The notes below the pieces were generated by a model. It was not told where the DNA came from. It worked only from the letters and a program-made list of their open reading frames with translations, and ran no database searches. The position numbers were made by a program, and so were the translations under genes. Shown here one piece after another: positions 1 to 4,980 of a DNA stretch of 9,263 nt; the stretch's first letter is position 1, and each line of letters starts with the position of its first letter. The stretch is taken from NCBI RefSeq assembly GCF_938030725.1, contig NZ_CALHIQ010000081.1, positions 1 through 9,263 on the forward strand. The letters run 5' to 3'. Origin of the DNA: an uncultured Fretibacterium sp. (lineage in GTDB: Bacteria; Synergistota; Synergistia; Synergistales; Aminobacteriaceae).

Positions 1-290
1 TGTACCGCTCCCTGTTTTTGATGCTCCTTCGTGGGGCGGGCATCACGGCCCACGGAGAGGTCCCGACCAATCGAGGGCGAAGCGACGTCCTGGTCCTCTT
101 CCCCCACCGCGTCGTCGTGCTGGAGTTCAAGCTGGCCCGGAGCGAGGGGGAGATCGCAAGACTGCAGACCGAGGGACAGCGACAGATCGAGGAGAAGGGC
201 TACACGAAGCCCTTCGACGCGGACCGGCGCGCCGTCACCTCCGCCGTCGTCGTCGTCGACCTCCAGAAGCACGAGGCAACCGCCTGTTGA
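1..290 (+). CDS. PD-(D/E)XK nuclease-fold protein, C-terminal end (partial)
   Basis: Only the last ~95 codons are in the window; the first complete codon is at position 3 and the stop is TGA at 288-290. The residues resemble the C-terminal nuclease-like domain (PDDEXK_9, formerly DUF1703) of the AAA-ATPase-like proteins that occur in many copies in Bacteroidetes, Clostridia and Synergistota. What can be seen is a YRSLF helix, the GRSDVLV strand carrying the catalytic-type Asp, then VVVLEFKL supplying the E-x-K of the fold. A Q-I-E-E-KGY-x-x-P motif and a closing hydrophobic strand (SAVVVVDL) follow. The ATPase domain, if present, lies upstream. The cellular role of this family is not established; nuclease activity is inferred from the fold. 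The stop is 14 nt before the ATG of the chromate transporter gene, but the pairing may be accidental. Confidence 0.8.
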   Translation, partial: YRSLFLMLLRGAGITAHGEVPTNRGRSDVLVLFPHRVVVLEFKLARSEGEIARLQTEGQRQIEEKGYTKPFDADRRAVTSAVVVVDLQKHEATAC

Positions 291-304
291 GGAGGATCGC
301 GGGG

Positions 305-886
305 ATGAGAATATCCGCGGAGGCGTGGAAGCTCTTTGCGCAGTTTTTCCGGTTCGGCTGCTTCACCTTCGGCGGCGGTTGGAGCATCGTGGCGCAGATG
401 CGTGAGCGGTACGTCGAGCGGGAGGGCACGCTGACGAATGAGGACCTGCTGGACCTCACCAGCATCGGGCGCAGCCTTCCCGGAACGATGATCGGCAACA
501 TCGCCATGTTCTACGGCTACCGGCGCGCGGGGCTTCCGGGCGGCGCGGCCTGCGTGCTGGGGATGATCCTGCCCCCGACCCTGATCCTGTTGGGCGTCAC
601 CTGCGGCTACGACGCGCTTCAGGGCAACGTCTGGGCCATGGCGGCCATGAGGGGTGTGAGGGCCGCTGTCGTCCCCATCATCCTGAGCGCGCTGGCCTCC
701 ATGGTGCGCGGAGCGTTTCGCTTCCCGCCCTGCACGGCGGTAGCCCTGGTAGCGTTCGTTCTCTACGCCTTCCTTGGCGTCAGCAGCGTCTGGCTGGTGG
801 TCCTGGGCGCGGCCTGCGGGCTCCTGATCTGCGAAGGGTACGAGCGGAAGGAGGCGGACGGGCGTGGGACCGGCCGATCTGCTTGA
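305..886 (+). CDS. chrA: Chromate transporter subunit, short-chain CHR family (first of pair)
   Basis: A 193-aa membrane protein of the CHR family (Chromate_transp domain), which moves chromate or a similar oxyanion across the inner membrane. The domain begins with FFRFGCFTFGGGW (residues ~11-23), matching the conserved FxxFGxxxFGGG signature. TSIGRSLPG followed by GNIAMFYGYR (residues ~54-74) is the second signature, and several hydrophobic segments extend to about residue 185. It is half the size of long-chain ChrA, as expected for a short-chain member that works as a pair. The ATG at 305 is chosen because AGGAGG at 290-295 sits 9 nt upstream; an in-frame TTG at 287 would overlap the previous gene and has no such site. 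The second signature reads LPGT rather than the LPGP of many members. The substrate is inferred from the family and may not be chromate physiologically. Confidence 0.88.
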   Translation: MRISAEAWKLFAQFFRFGCFTFGGGWSIVAQMRERYVEREGTLTNEDLLDLTSIGRSLPGTMIGNIAMFYGYRRAGLPGGAACVLGMILPPTLILLGVTCGYDALQGNVWAMAAMRGVRAAVVPIILSALASMVRGAFRFPPCTAVALVAFVLYAFLGVSSVWLVVLGAACGLLICEGYERKEADGRGTGRSA

Positions 887-1415
887 GCTCTACTGGAGCT
901 TTGTAAAGATAGGCTTCACGAGCTTCGGGGGGTTCTCCATGATCCCGCTCATCTCAAGCGAGATGAGCGCCCATCATTGGATGACGGCTGAGGAGATATC
1001 GGACCTCGTCGCCATCGCAGAGATGACGCCGGGACCGCTGGGGCTGAACTGCGCCACGTTCGCCGGCATGAGGGCGGCCTGGCTGCCCGGGGCCGTCGCG
1101 GCCAACCTGGGCGCGCTGACCCCAACCTTCACGCTGGGGGCCCTCGCGGCCGTCTTCTTCGAGCGCTTCAAGGACAGCCGCCACCTGGGGCAGATCATGG
1201 TGGGCGTGCGGCCGGCCTGCATCGGCCTGATCGCCGGGGCGGCGCTCACCCTGTCCATGACGAACTACGCCGAAGGGGGCGCGGTGCACCTCCCCTCCCT
1301 GTGCCTTGGCGCGCTGGATGCCTTCCTCTTGATGAAGCTCAAGGTCAGGATCCCGAAGGTGATCGGCCTCAGCGCCGCTCTGGGGTTACTCCTGTTCGGC
1401 GTCCTTGGGCTGTGA
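864..1415 (+). CDS. chrA: Chromate transporter subunit, short-chain CHR family (second of pair)
   Basis: A 183-aa CHR-family membrane protein and partner of the preceding gene. It starts at GTG 864, inside the 3' end of the first subunit (23-nt overlap), with AAGGAGG at 848-854 nine nucleotides upstream, so the two are probably translationally coupled. Signatures: FVKIGFTSFGGF near the N-terminus (~13-24) and the canonical EMTPGPLGLN-type motif (~53-62), then hydrophobic segments to a Leu/Gly-rich C-terminus. In characterised short-chain pairs (for example in Bacillus subtilis) both halves are needed for chromate efflux, and they are thought to insert with opposite topologies. The protein therefore probably works as a heterodimer with the upstream subunit. 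No ChrB-type regulator is visible in the window. Confidence 0.88.
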   Translation: MGPADLLELYWSFVKIGFTSFGGFSMIPLISSEMSAHHWMTAEEISDLVAIAEMTPGPLGLNCATFAGMRAAWLPGAVAANLGALTPTFTLGALAAVFFERFKDSRHLGQIMVGVRPACIGLIAGAALTLSMTNYAEGGAVHLPSLCLGALDAFLLMKLKVRIPKVIGLSAALGLLLFGVLGL

Positions 1416-1440
1416 GGCTACGGGCTCTGAAGAGCGGCTG

Positions 1441-1477
1441 AACACAAAAAGCTCCCGCTCCAAAAAGGAGCGGGAGC
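1441..1477 (-). terminator. Rho-independent terminator of the periplasmic metal-protein unit
   Basis: A perfect 11-bp GC-rich stem (1451-1461 paired with 1467-1477) with a 5-nt loop. Read on the minus strand, the stem is followed by TTTTTGTGTT (1450 down to 1441), so it is a canonical terminator for the minus-strand gene that stops at 1514. In the plus direction the stem is followed by CAAATGG with no T-run, so it would terminate the chromate transporter mRNA poorly, although it could still protect that transcript's 3' end. Confidence 0.9.
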
Positions 1478-1513
1478 CAAATGGCGTTTGACCTTCGAGC
1501 GCGTTTTACTCTG

Positions 1514-2329
1514 TTACTCTGCTATCGTGAAGGTCAGGCGGGAAACCAGCACGGTTTCGTCAGCCACGGCCGTGTCCGAATAGGGGACCGAGAGCTGCAC
1601 GAAAGCGTTCCAGTACCCAGCCTTCACCGGAATGATGTTGATGATGCCGTCGAGGCCGGTGCGCCCCCAGAAGCACTTGTACTCGTTGACGGGGTCGCCG
1701 TCCTTCGCTTCTCCGGTAAAGCCTGCGTACACAGCCTTTACCTCCGCCGTCTTGGCGGGCTTGCCATCAAGCAGCACCAGCACGGGGAAGCGCTGTCCCG
1801 GCTTCACCGTCGCGGGGTTGACCTGGGGCACCAGCTCCAGGCGCTGTCCCACCGGCTTGGTGATAAGGTCCGTGCCGTCGGCGCCGTCCACGTTCATGAC
1901 GAGCTTGGCGAACATTGCCGCCTCCTCGGCGTAGGTGGCGTCGGCCTTCGTCATCTCCTTGTACTTGGCCTTGTCCGCCTGCTTCCAGCCCTCGGGCCCC
2001 TTGGCCCAGAAGGTGGGCTTGTAGTTGCCGAGCACCAGGTAGTCGCCCTTCTTCAGGTCCGCCTTGACCTCGTAGTGGAAGTTCTTGTCACCCGCCAGCG
2101 CCATCTCCGTCGCGCCCTCCGGCGTGATCAGCTTCAGGGGCTCAAAGAGGTGCGTGCGGTCGTCGGGGATGACCTCGGGGTCCGGGAACTCGTGCCCGTA
2201 GCCCAGGTCGGCCTTGAGCAGGCCGTCCTTGTAGTCCGCGTTCACCCAGAACTCATGAGCCTCGGCCGCTGCGCCCAGGAAAGCCGCAAAGAGCGCTCCA
2301 GCCACCATCACGGAAAAGAACTTACGCAT
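1514..2329 (-). CDS. DUF4198 / COG5266 periplasmic protein (CbiK/NikK-like), copy A
   Basis: A 271-aa exported protein of the DUF4198 family (COG5266, listed as the periplasmic component of Co/Ni uptake; NikK of nickel ECF systems is related). A signal peptide of 24 residues (MRKFF, hydrophobic core, AEA) precedes mature HEFWVNADYK, a start typical of the family with His25 as the likely new N-terminus. Further family traits are GYGHEFPDPE (His46), a KKGDYLVLGNYKPTFW strand (~110-125), ELVPQVNP near residue 185, and an Ig/transthyretin-like C-terminal half (PGQRFPVLVLLDGKPAKTAE). The ATG at 2329 is preferred over one at 2335 because GGAGG at 2339-2343 is 9 nt away rather than 3. It is last in a three-gene unit. 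Metal binding is inferred from the family; the metal is unknown. The downstream terminator closes the unit without a permease gene. Confidence 0.85.
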   Translation of the reverse strand: MRKFFSVMVAGALFAAFLGAAAEAHEFWVNADYKDGLLKADLGYGHEFPDPEVIPDDRTHLFEPLKLITPEGATEMALAGDKNFHYEVKADLKKGDYLVLGNYKPTFWAKGPEGWKQADKAKYKEMTKADATYAEEAAMFAKLVMNVDGADGTDLITKPVGQRLELVPQVNPATVKPGQRFPVLVLLDGKPAKTAEVKAVYAGFTGEAKDGDPVNEYKCFWGRTGLDGIINIIPVKAGYWNAFVQLSVPYSDTAVADETVLVSRLTFTIAE

Positions 2330-2389
2330 AGACATCTTCCTCCTTAAACCATACAAAACCGAATTCCGAAAAACCACGCGCTCCGGGAA

Positions 2390-2442
2390 GCCGCCCGTTG
2401 GCGGCGCCCCAACCCGCCGCAGGCCCTCCGCCGCTGCGGAGG
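2390..2442 (-). other. GC-rich hairpin pair in the leader of DUF4198 copy A
   Basis: Two short stem-loops lie between the two DUF4198 genes: 2390-2395/2400-2405 (6 bp, loop CGTT) and 2425-2431/2436-2442 (7 bp, loop CGCT). With the larger hairpin at 2467-2503 they make most of the 180-nt spacer foldable on the minus-strand mRNA. No convincing promoter lies between them and the ribosome-binding site, so a role in mRNA processing or differential expression is more plausible than separate initiation. Short GC stems arise easily in GC-rich DNA. Confidence 0.35.
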
Positions 2443-2466
2443 CAGCCCGGGGCGGAAAATCAGGCA

Positions 2467-2503
2467 ACCTCCGGCGTCGATCGTCTCATCGGAGGCCGGA
2501 GGT
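2467..2503 (-). terminator. Possible weak terminator or processing hairpin between the DUF4198 genes
   Basis: A perfect 9-bp stem (2467-2475 with 2495-2503) and a 19-nt loop, starting 6 nt after the stop codon of DUF4198 copy B on the minus strand. It is followed by TGCCTGATTTTCC, which is only a short, displaced T-run. Full termination is therefore doubtful. Partial termination, or protection of the upstream message, would lower expression of copy A relative to copy B. Confidence 0.35.
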
Positions 2504-2509
2504 CACCAC

Positions 2510-3313
2510 CTACATCTCCGTGGCCTGGACCCAGATCACCGCGTCCTGCGAAAGCTCCTTGCCCTCGAACTCTTTATCGGGCCCGACGCCCAGCGCGGCA
2601 AAGCCCCACCAGCCCCCCCTGGGCATGGCAAAGGCGAAGGTTCCGTTCGCGTCGGCCTTGATCGTCAAGGTGATGAAGGCGTCATGAGGGGCCTCCACCG
2701 CGACGTCCTTCGAGAAGGCGTTCTCCTTCATGTCGGGAAGGTGGTTCATGTACTCGACCTCGACCTCGGCGAAGGGCACCGGTTTGCCCTCGCTCTTCAC
2801 GACGCCGCGGAACAGCCCGCCGGCCCAGATCGCGTAAGGCTTGTCCAGCGGAACGATCTCCGCCTTCAGGCCCATCTCGGCGTCCCAGTCCGTGGGGAGG
2901 CTGCCGTTGTTGACGATCATCTTCGTAATCTGCTGGATGTACGTCTCCTCACTCTGCTCGTAGTAGGGAGCGGGCACCAGGCAGAAGACGTAATCCCCCA
3001 TGCCCTTGAGCTTGAAGGTGGTCTCGAAGCCCTTGCCCTCGTTCTCCAGGCTCTTCCAGGTGATGGGGGCCAGCGTCTCCAGCAGGTCGGTCTTCTTTTC
3101 CTTGTTTACGACGAAGAACTCCTGCGGCTTCCCCATGTCCATGGTGTGCCCGGCCTCAAAGGGGTGCGTGAAGACCAGCTTCAGGGGCACCTCGCCCCCC
3201 TTGTCCAAAATCGTCTCGGGGGTGTAGAGCATCTGAAAGTGAGCGGAAGCGGGAAGCACCCCGAAAAGGGACGCCAGGAGAGAAAGCACCACGATTTTCT
3301 TCATGTTCCTCAC
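2510..3313 (-). CDS. DUF4198 / COG5266 periplasmic protein (CbiK/NikK-like), copy B
   Basis: A 267-aa exported protein of the same family as copy A but clearly diverged. The signal peptide is MRNMKK, a hydrophobic stretch, then PASA; mature HFQMLYTP begins at His25. A THPFEAGHTMDMGKP segment (residues ~49-63) packs two His and two Met after a beta-strand and is a family hallmark, probably part of the metal site. GDYVFCLVPAPYYEQSEETYIQQITK (~107-132) and AEIVPLDKPYAIWAGGLFRGVV (~150-172) follow, then an Ig-like C-terminal domain with PRGGWWGFAALG. The start is GTG at 3313: AAGGAG at 3323-3328 is 9 nt upstream, whereas the ATG three codons later would be 18 nt away. It follows the small Cys/His protein gene by 72 nt. 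A periplasmic Ni/Co or other divalent-metal role is inferred from the family. Confidence 0.86.
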   Translation of the reverse strand: MRNMKKIVVLSLLASLFGVLPASAHFQMLYTPETILDKGGEVPLKLVFTHPFEAGHTMDMGKPQEFFVVNKEKKTDLLETLAPITWKSLENEGKGFETTFKLKGMGDYVFCLVPAPYYEQSEETYIQQITKMIVNNGSLPTDWDAEMGLKAEIVPLDKPYAIWAGGLFRGVVKSEGKPVPFAEVEVEYMNHLPDMKENAFSKDVAVEAPHDAFITLTIKADANGTFAFAMPRGGWWGFAALGVGPDKEFEGKELSQDAVIWVQATEM

Positions 3314-3349
3314 AGACGAACACTCCTTTCCTTAATTTGCCTCTGCGGA

Positions 3350-3370
3350 GGAGGGAGCCCCCTCCGGGGC
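3350..3370 (-). other. Alternative small hairpins between the first two genes of the metal unit
   Basis: Two mutually exclusive short stems overlap here: 3350-3355/3360-3365 (6 bp) and 3357-3361/3366-3370 (5 bp). They lie between the stop of the 106-aa protein and the ribosome-binding site of DUF4198 copy B. No T-run follows on the minus strand, so this is not an intrinsic terminator; read-through into copy B is expected. Confidence 0.3.
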
Positions 3371-3385
3371 CTGACGCCGTCGTTC

Positions 3386-3706
3386 CTACTTGATCTCCTC
3401 GCTCTTGACGGAGAGCGAGTGTCCGGGGCCGCCGTCGAAGGTGACGGTGAAGACGCCCTCCGGCTTCTTGAAGGACAGCTCTCCCTTGTCGTCCAGCTTA
3501 CCCTCGAAGACGACCTCCTCCTTCTCGTTGGTCACCCGGATGGGAGTGCCCGCGGCCGATTCGCCGTCGGAGAAGCCGCCCTCGCACGAGATGGTGCCGT
3601 CGCCGTTGTCCCAGCAGGAGAAGAGCGGGGTGTGGGCCAGAGCGGCCCCCGCAAGGGCCAGGACCAGGGCCGCGGCCACGACGCAAGACAGGGTCTTTCT
3701 ATTCAT
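3386..3706 (-). CDS. Small exported Cys/His protein, first gene of the metal unit
   Basis: A 106-aa precursor: MNRK, then a hydrophobic Ala/Leu/Val core ending ALA (residue 24), then mature HTPLFSCWDNGDGTISCEGGFSDG. The mature protein, about 82 residues, has His25 at its N-terminus, two cysteines (31 and 41) flanking an Asp/Gly-rich DNGDG loop, and a GGPGHSL motif with His96 near the end. The middle (TPIRVTNEKEEVVFEGKLDDKGELSFKKPEG) reads as alternating short strands, like a minimal transthyretin/Ig-type domain. The two Cys could form a disulfide or bind metal or haem. Proteins of this look occur near COG5266 genes in Desulfovibrio-type anaerobes, as far as I recall, but I know of no assigned function. 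The start is supported by AAGGAGG at 3716-3722, 9 nt upstream. It is read from the promoter at 3799-3826. Confidence 0.85.
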   Translation of the reverse strand: MNRKTLSCVVAAALVLALAGAALAHTPLFSCWDNGDGTISCEGGFSDGESAAGTPIRVTNEKEEVVFEGKLDDKGELSFKKPEGVFTVTFDGGPGHSLSVKSEEIK

Positions 3707-3754
3707 CGTAAAAAACCTCCTTAGAAAAATTAAAATGCGAAACCCAAACGCCTC

Positions 3755-3785
3755 AACAAAAGTTATTCGTTACAAACAAAAGTTA
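3755..3785 (-). repeat. Tandem 11-bp direct repeat in the leader of the metal unit
   Basis: AACAAAAGTTA occurs at 3755-3765 and again, identical, at 3775-3785 (20-bp period, about two helical turns). On the coding strand each copy reads TAACTTTTGTT. The pair lies just downstream of the predicted transcription start (near 3791) in a distinctly AT-rich stretch within GC-rich surroundings. Spacing and position suit an operator for a regulator that blocks initiation or early elongation, but the motif matches no regulator site I can name with confidence. It is unlike the E. coli NikR site and the Fur box. Confidence 0.55.
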
Positions 3786-3798
3786 ATTAAACGTCTAA

Positions 3799-3826
3799 AC
3801 TATACTCCTCTCTCAAACGCTGTCAA
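3799..3826 (-). promoter_or_regulatory. Sigma-70-type promoter of the metal-protein unit
   Basis: On the minus strand a perfect -35 hexamer TTGACA (3821-3826) is followed after 16 nt by TATAGT (3799-3804), five of six bases of the consensus -10. Initiation is expected near 3790-3793, giving a leader of about 85 nt before the ATG at 3706. The -35 box lies inside the final Leu-Asp-Ser codons of the DUF501 gene. This is the best housekeeping promoter match I found in the window. Confidence 0.8.
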
Positions 3827-4469
3827 GCCCACAAGGGGAAATCCCGTATTTTGCGCGAGGTACCCGCAGCGCGCACTCGGTCCGGCCATCGCAGGGAGCG
3901 TCCAGCCCCTGTTCCCGAAGCCACTCCTCGCCCGGATGGTGCCCCAGCGCCAGCCACGAGGCCGCCTGCAGGTGCAGGCACTTGACGTGGACCGAGCCGC
4001 CGCCCCGCACCCCGCCGACGCCCCCGCGGGCCAGGGCCTCCAGCATGGGAGGGCACGACGCCCGCAGGGCCTTCAGGCCCCGGCCTCCCAGCAGCCCCAG
4101 CCGCAGCAGGGCGTGGAGGCGGCTGTAACGCAGCCACGCCTCCGGCGCGCGTTCCGTCAGCCACGCCTCCAGCGCGCTCACCCCTCCGGCGGACTCCGCC
4201 GCGCCCGCCCGGCGGCTCAGGTGCGGACAGGTCAGCCAGAAGGTCGTTGGGAAGGGCTTCAGCTCCCCGCCCGTCCTGGAGAGGGGCGCGCAGACCAGCA
4301 CGCGGAGGCCGCCCAGCGGACAGGGCGCGGCCCCGCCCAGGACGACCGAGGGATCGAACCGGTGCCCGGCCATCTGGCGACACACCCGCTCCAGTTCCGC
4401 CTCCGTCAGCGGCGCGTAAAAAAGGGGAGGCGTCCGCCTCCCCACAGGGTCGAAATAAACCTTCACCAC
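3813..4469 (-). CDS. DUF501 family protein
   Basis: A 218-aa cytoplasmic protein recognised as DUF501 (COG1507) by PFPTTFWLTCPHL (residues 72-84), the central Arg/Leu-rich helices and HVKCLHLQAASWLALGHHPGEEWL (161-184), which carries the invariant KCLH core. Cys and His at 81, 83, 161, 164 and 166 are arranged so that a metal site is conceivable; none has been shown here. The function of the family is unknown. In Actinobacteria it lies beside eno, an FtsB/DivIC-like gene and ppx/gppA. Here it follows the S1-domain gene by 12 nt, so the two are presumably co-transcribed. The start is uncertain: tandem GTG codons at 4469 and 4466, with only a weak GAGG about 10 nt upstream. No terminator follows, and its 3' end contains the -35 box of the next unit. 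Confidence 0.87.
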   Translation of the reverse strand: MVKVYFDPVGRRTPPLFYAPLTEAELERVCRQMAGHRFDPSVVLGGAAPCPLGGLRVLVCAPLSRTGGELKPFPTTFWLTCPHLSRRAGAAESAGGVSALEAWLTERAPEAWLRYSRLHALLRLGLLGGRGLKALRASCPPMLEALARGGVGGVRGGGSVHVKCLHLQAASWLALGHHPGEEWLREQGLDAPCDGRTECALRVPRAKYGISPCGLDSV

Positions 4470-4481
4470 AGAAGCCGTGCC

Positions 4482-4925
4482 TCAGCCACGCGGGCGCCCG
4501 CCGCCACCCGGCTTTCTGCGGCCGGACCGGGGGGCGCCCGACTTGCTCGACTTACTGTTCAGGTCCGCGATCTTGGCCTCGCTCACCTTCAGGAAGGAGG
4601 CCATCTTCTTCTCGAAGCTGTCCTTCTCGTCGCGAGAGAGCGGCACCTGCACCATGGGACGTTCCTCCACCTTCTTCAGGGAGAGGTCGATGCGCCCCTT
4701 GTCGTCGATCTTGATGACCTTGGCCTTGACGTTCTGCTGCAGGGAGAGGACGTCCTCAACCTTCTTGACGAAGTTAAAGGACAGTTCGGAGATGTGGATC
4801 ATCCCCCGCTTCCCGGACTCTGTCAGGCTGACGAACGCCCCGTAGGGCATGATCTGCGACACGACGCAGTCCACCAAGTCGCCCACCCTGACCGAAGAAG
4901 TATCCTCCCTCTTCTCCTCGCTCAT
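4482..4925 (-). CDS. S1-domain RNA-binding protein (YabR / general stress protein 13-like)
   Basis: A 147-aa protein with a single S1 OB-fold (residues ~13-82): VRVGDLVDCVVSQIMPYGAFVSL, KRGMIHISELS and the closing DDKGRIDLSLKK strand are textbook S1 elements. A charged linker follows, then a basic Gly/Arg/Pro-rich tail (SGRRKPGGGGRPRG) likely to be disordered and to add RNA affinity. The size and layout resemble B. subtilis YabR, which sits next to divIC; such proteins associate with ribosomes or RNA. ATG 4925 is used as the start. An in-frame TTG at 4934 is possible, and neither has a strong ribosome-binding site, only a GGGGG run at about 4938-4942. The DUF501 gene follows closely. Confidence 0.88.
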   Translation of the reverse strand: MSEEKREDTSSVRVGDLVDCVVSQIMPYGAFVSLTESGKRGMIHISELSFNFVKKVEDVLSLQQNVKAKVIKIDDKGRIDLSLKKVEERPMVQVPLSRDEKDSFEKKMASFLKVSEAKIADLNSKSSKSGAPRSGRRKPGGGGRPRG

Positions 4926-4949
4926 TTGCAACACAAACCCCCATTTAGT

Positions 4950-4980
4950 GAGTTAAAGTATCGGGCGGCAGGCCCGCCCG
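4950..4980 (-). terminator. Possible weak terminator after the Arg-rich gene
   Basis: A 7-bp GC stem (4962-4968 with 4974-4980, 5-nt loop) abuts the stop codon at 4981. On the minus strand it is followed by ATACTTTAACT, only a short T-run. It is well placed to end the motility-side transcript before the S1 gene, but read-through is likely. No convincing promoter for the S1 gene is visible in the remaining spacer. Confidence 0.4.

Noticed and set aside
2341..2380. A possible separate promoter for DUF4198 copy A
   Set aside because: The T-rich tracts here do not form a -35/-10 pair at usable spacing, and the best TATGGT-like box overlaps the ribosome-binding site.
1481..3724. Long plus-strand frames (1481-2347 and 2684-3724) opposite the DUF4198 genes
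   Set aside because: They mirror the family-recognised minus-strand genes, lack convincing ribosome-binding sites and show shadow composition.
3755..3785. The AT-rich tandem repeats as a CRISPR remnant or origin iterons
   Set aside because: Only two copies of 11 bp with a 9-bp gap, no cas or rep genes nearby, and placed exactly in a promoter leader, so an operator is more plausible.
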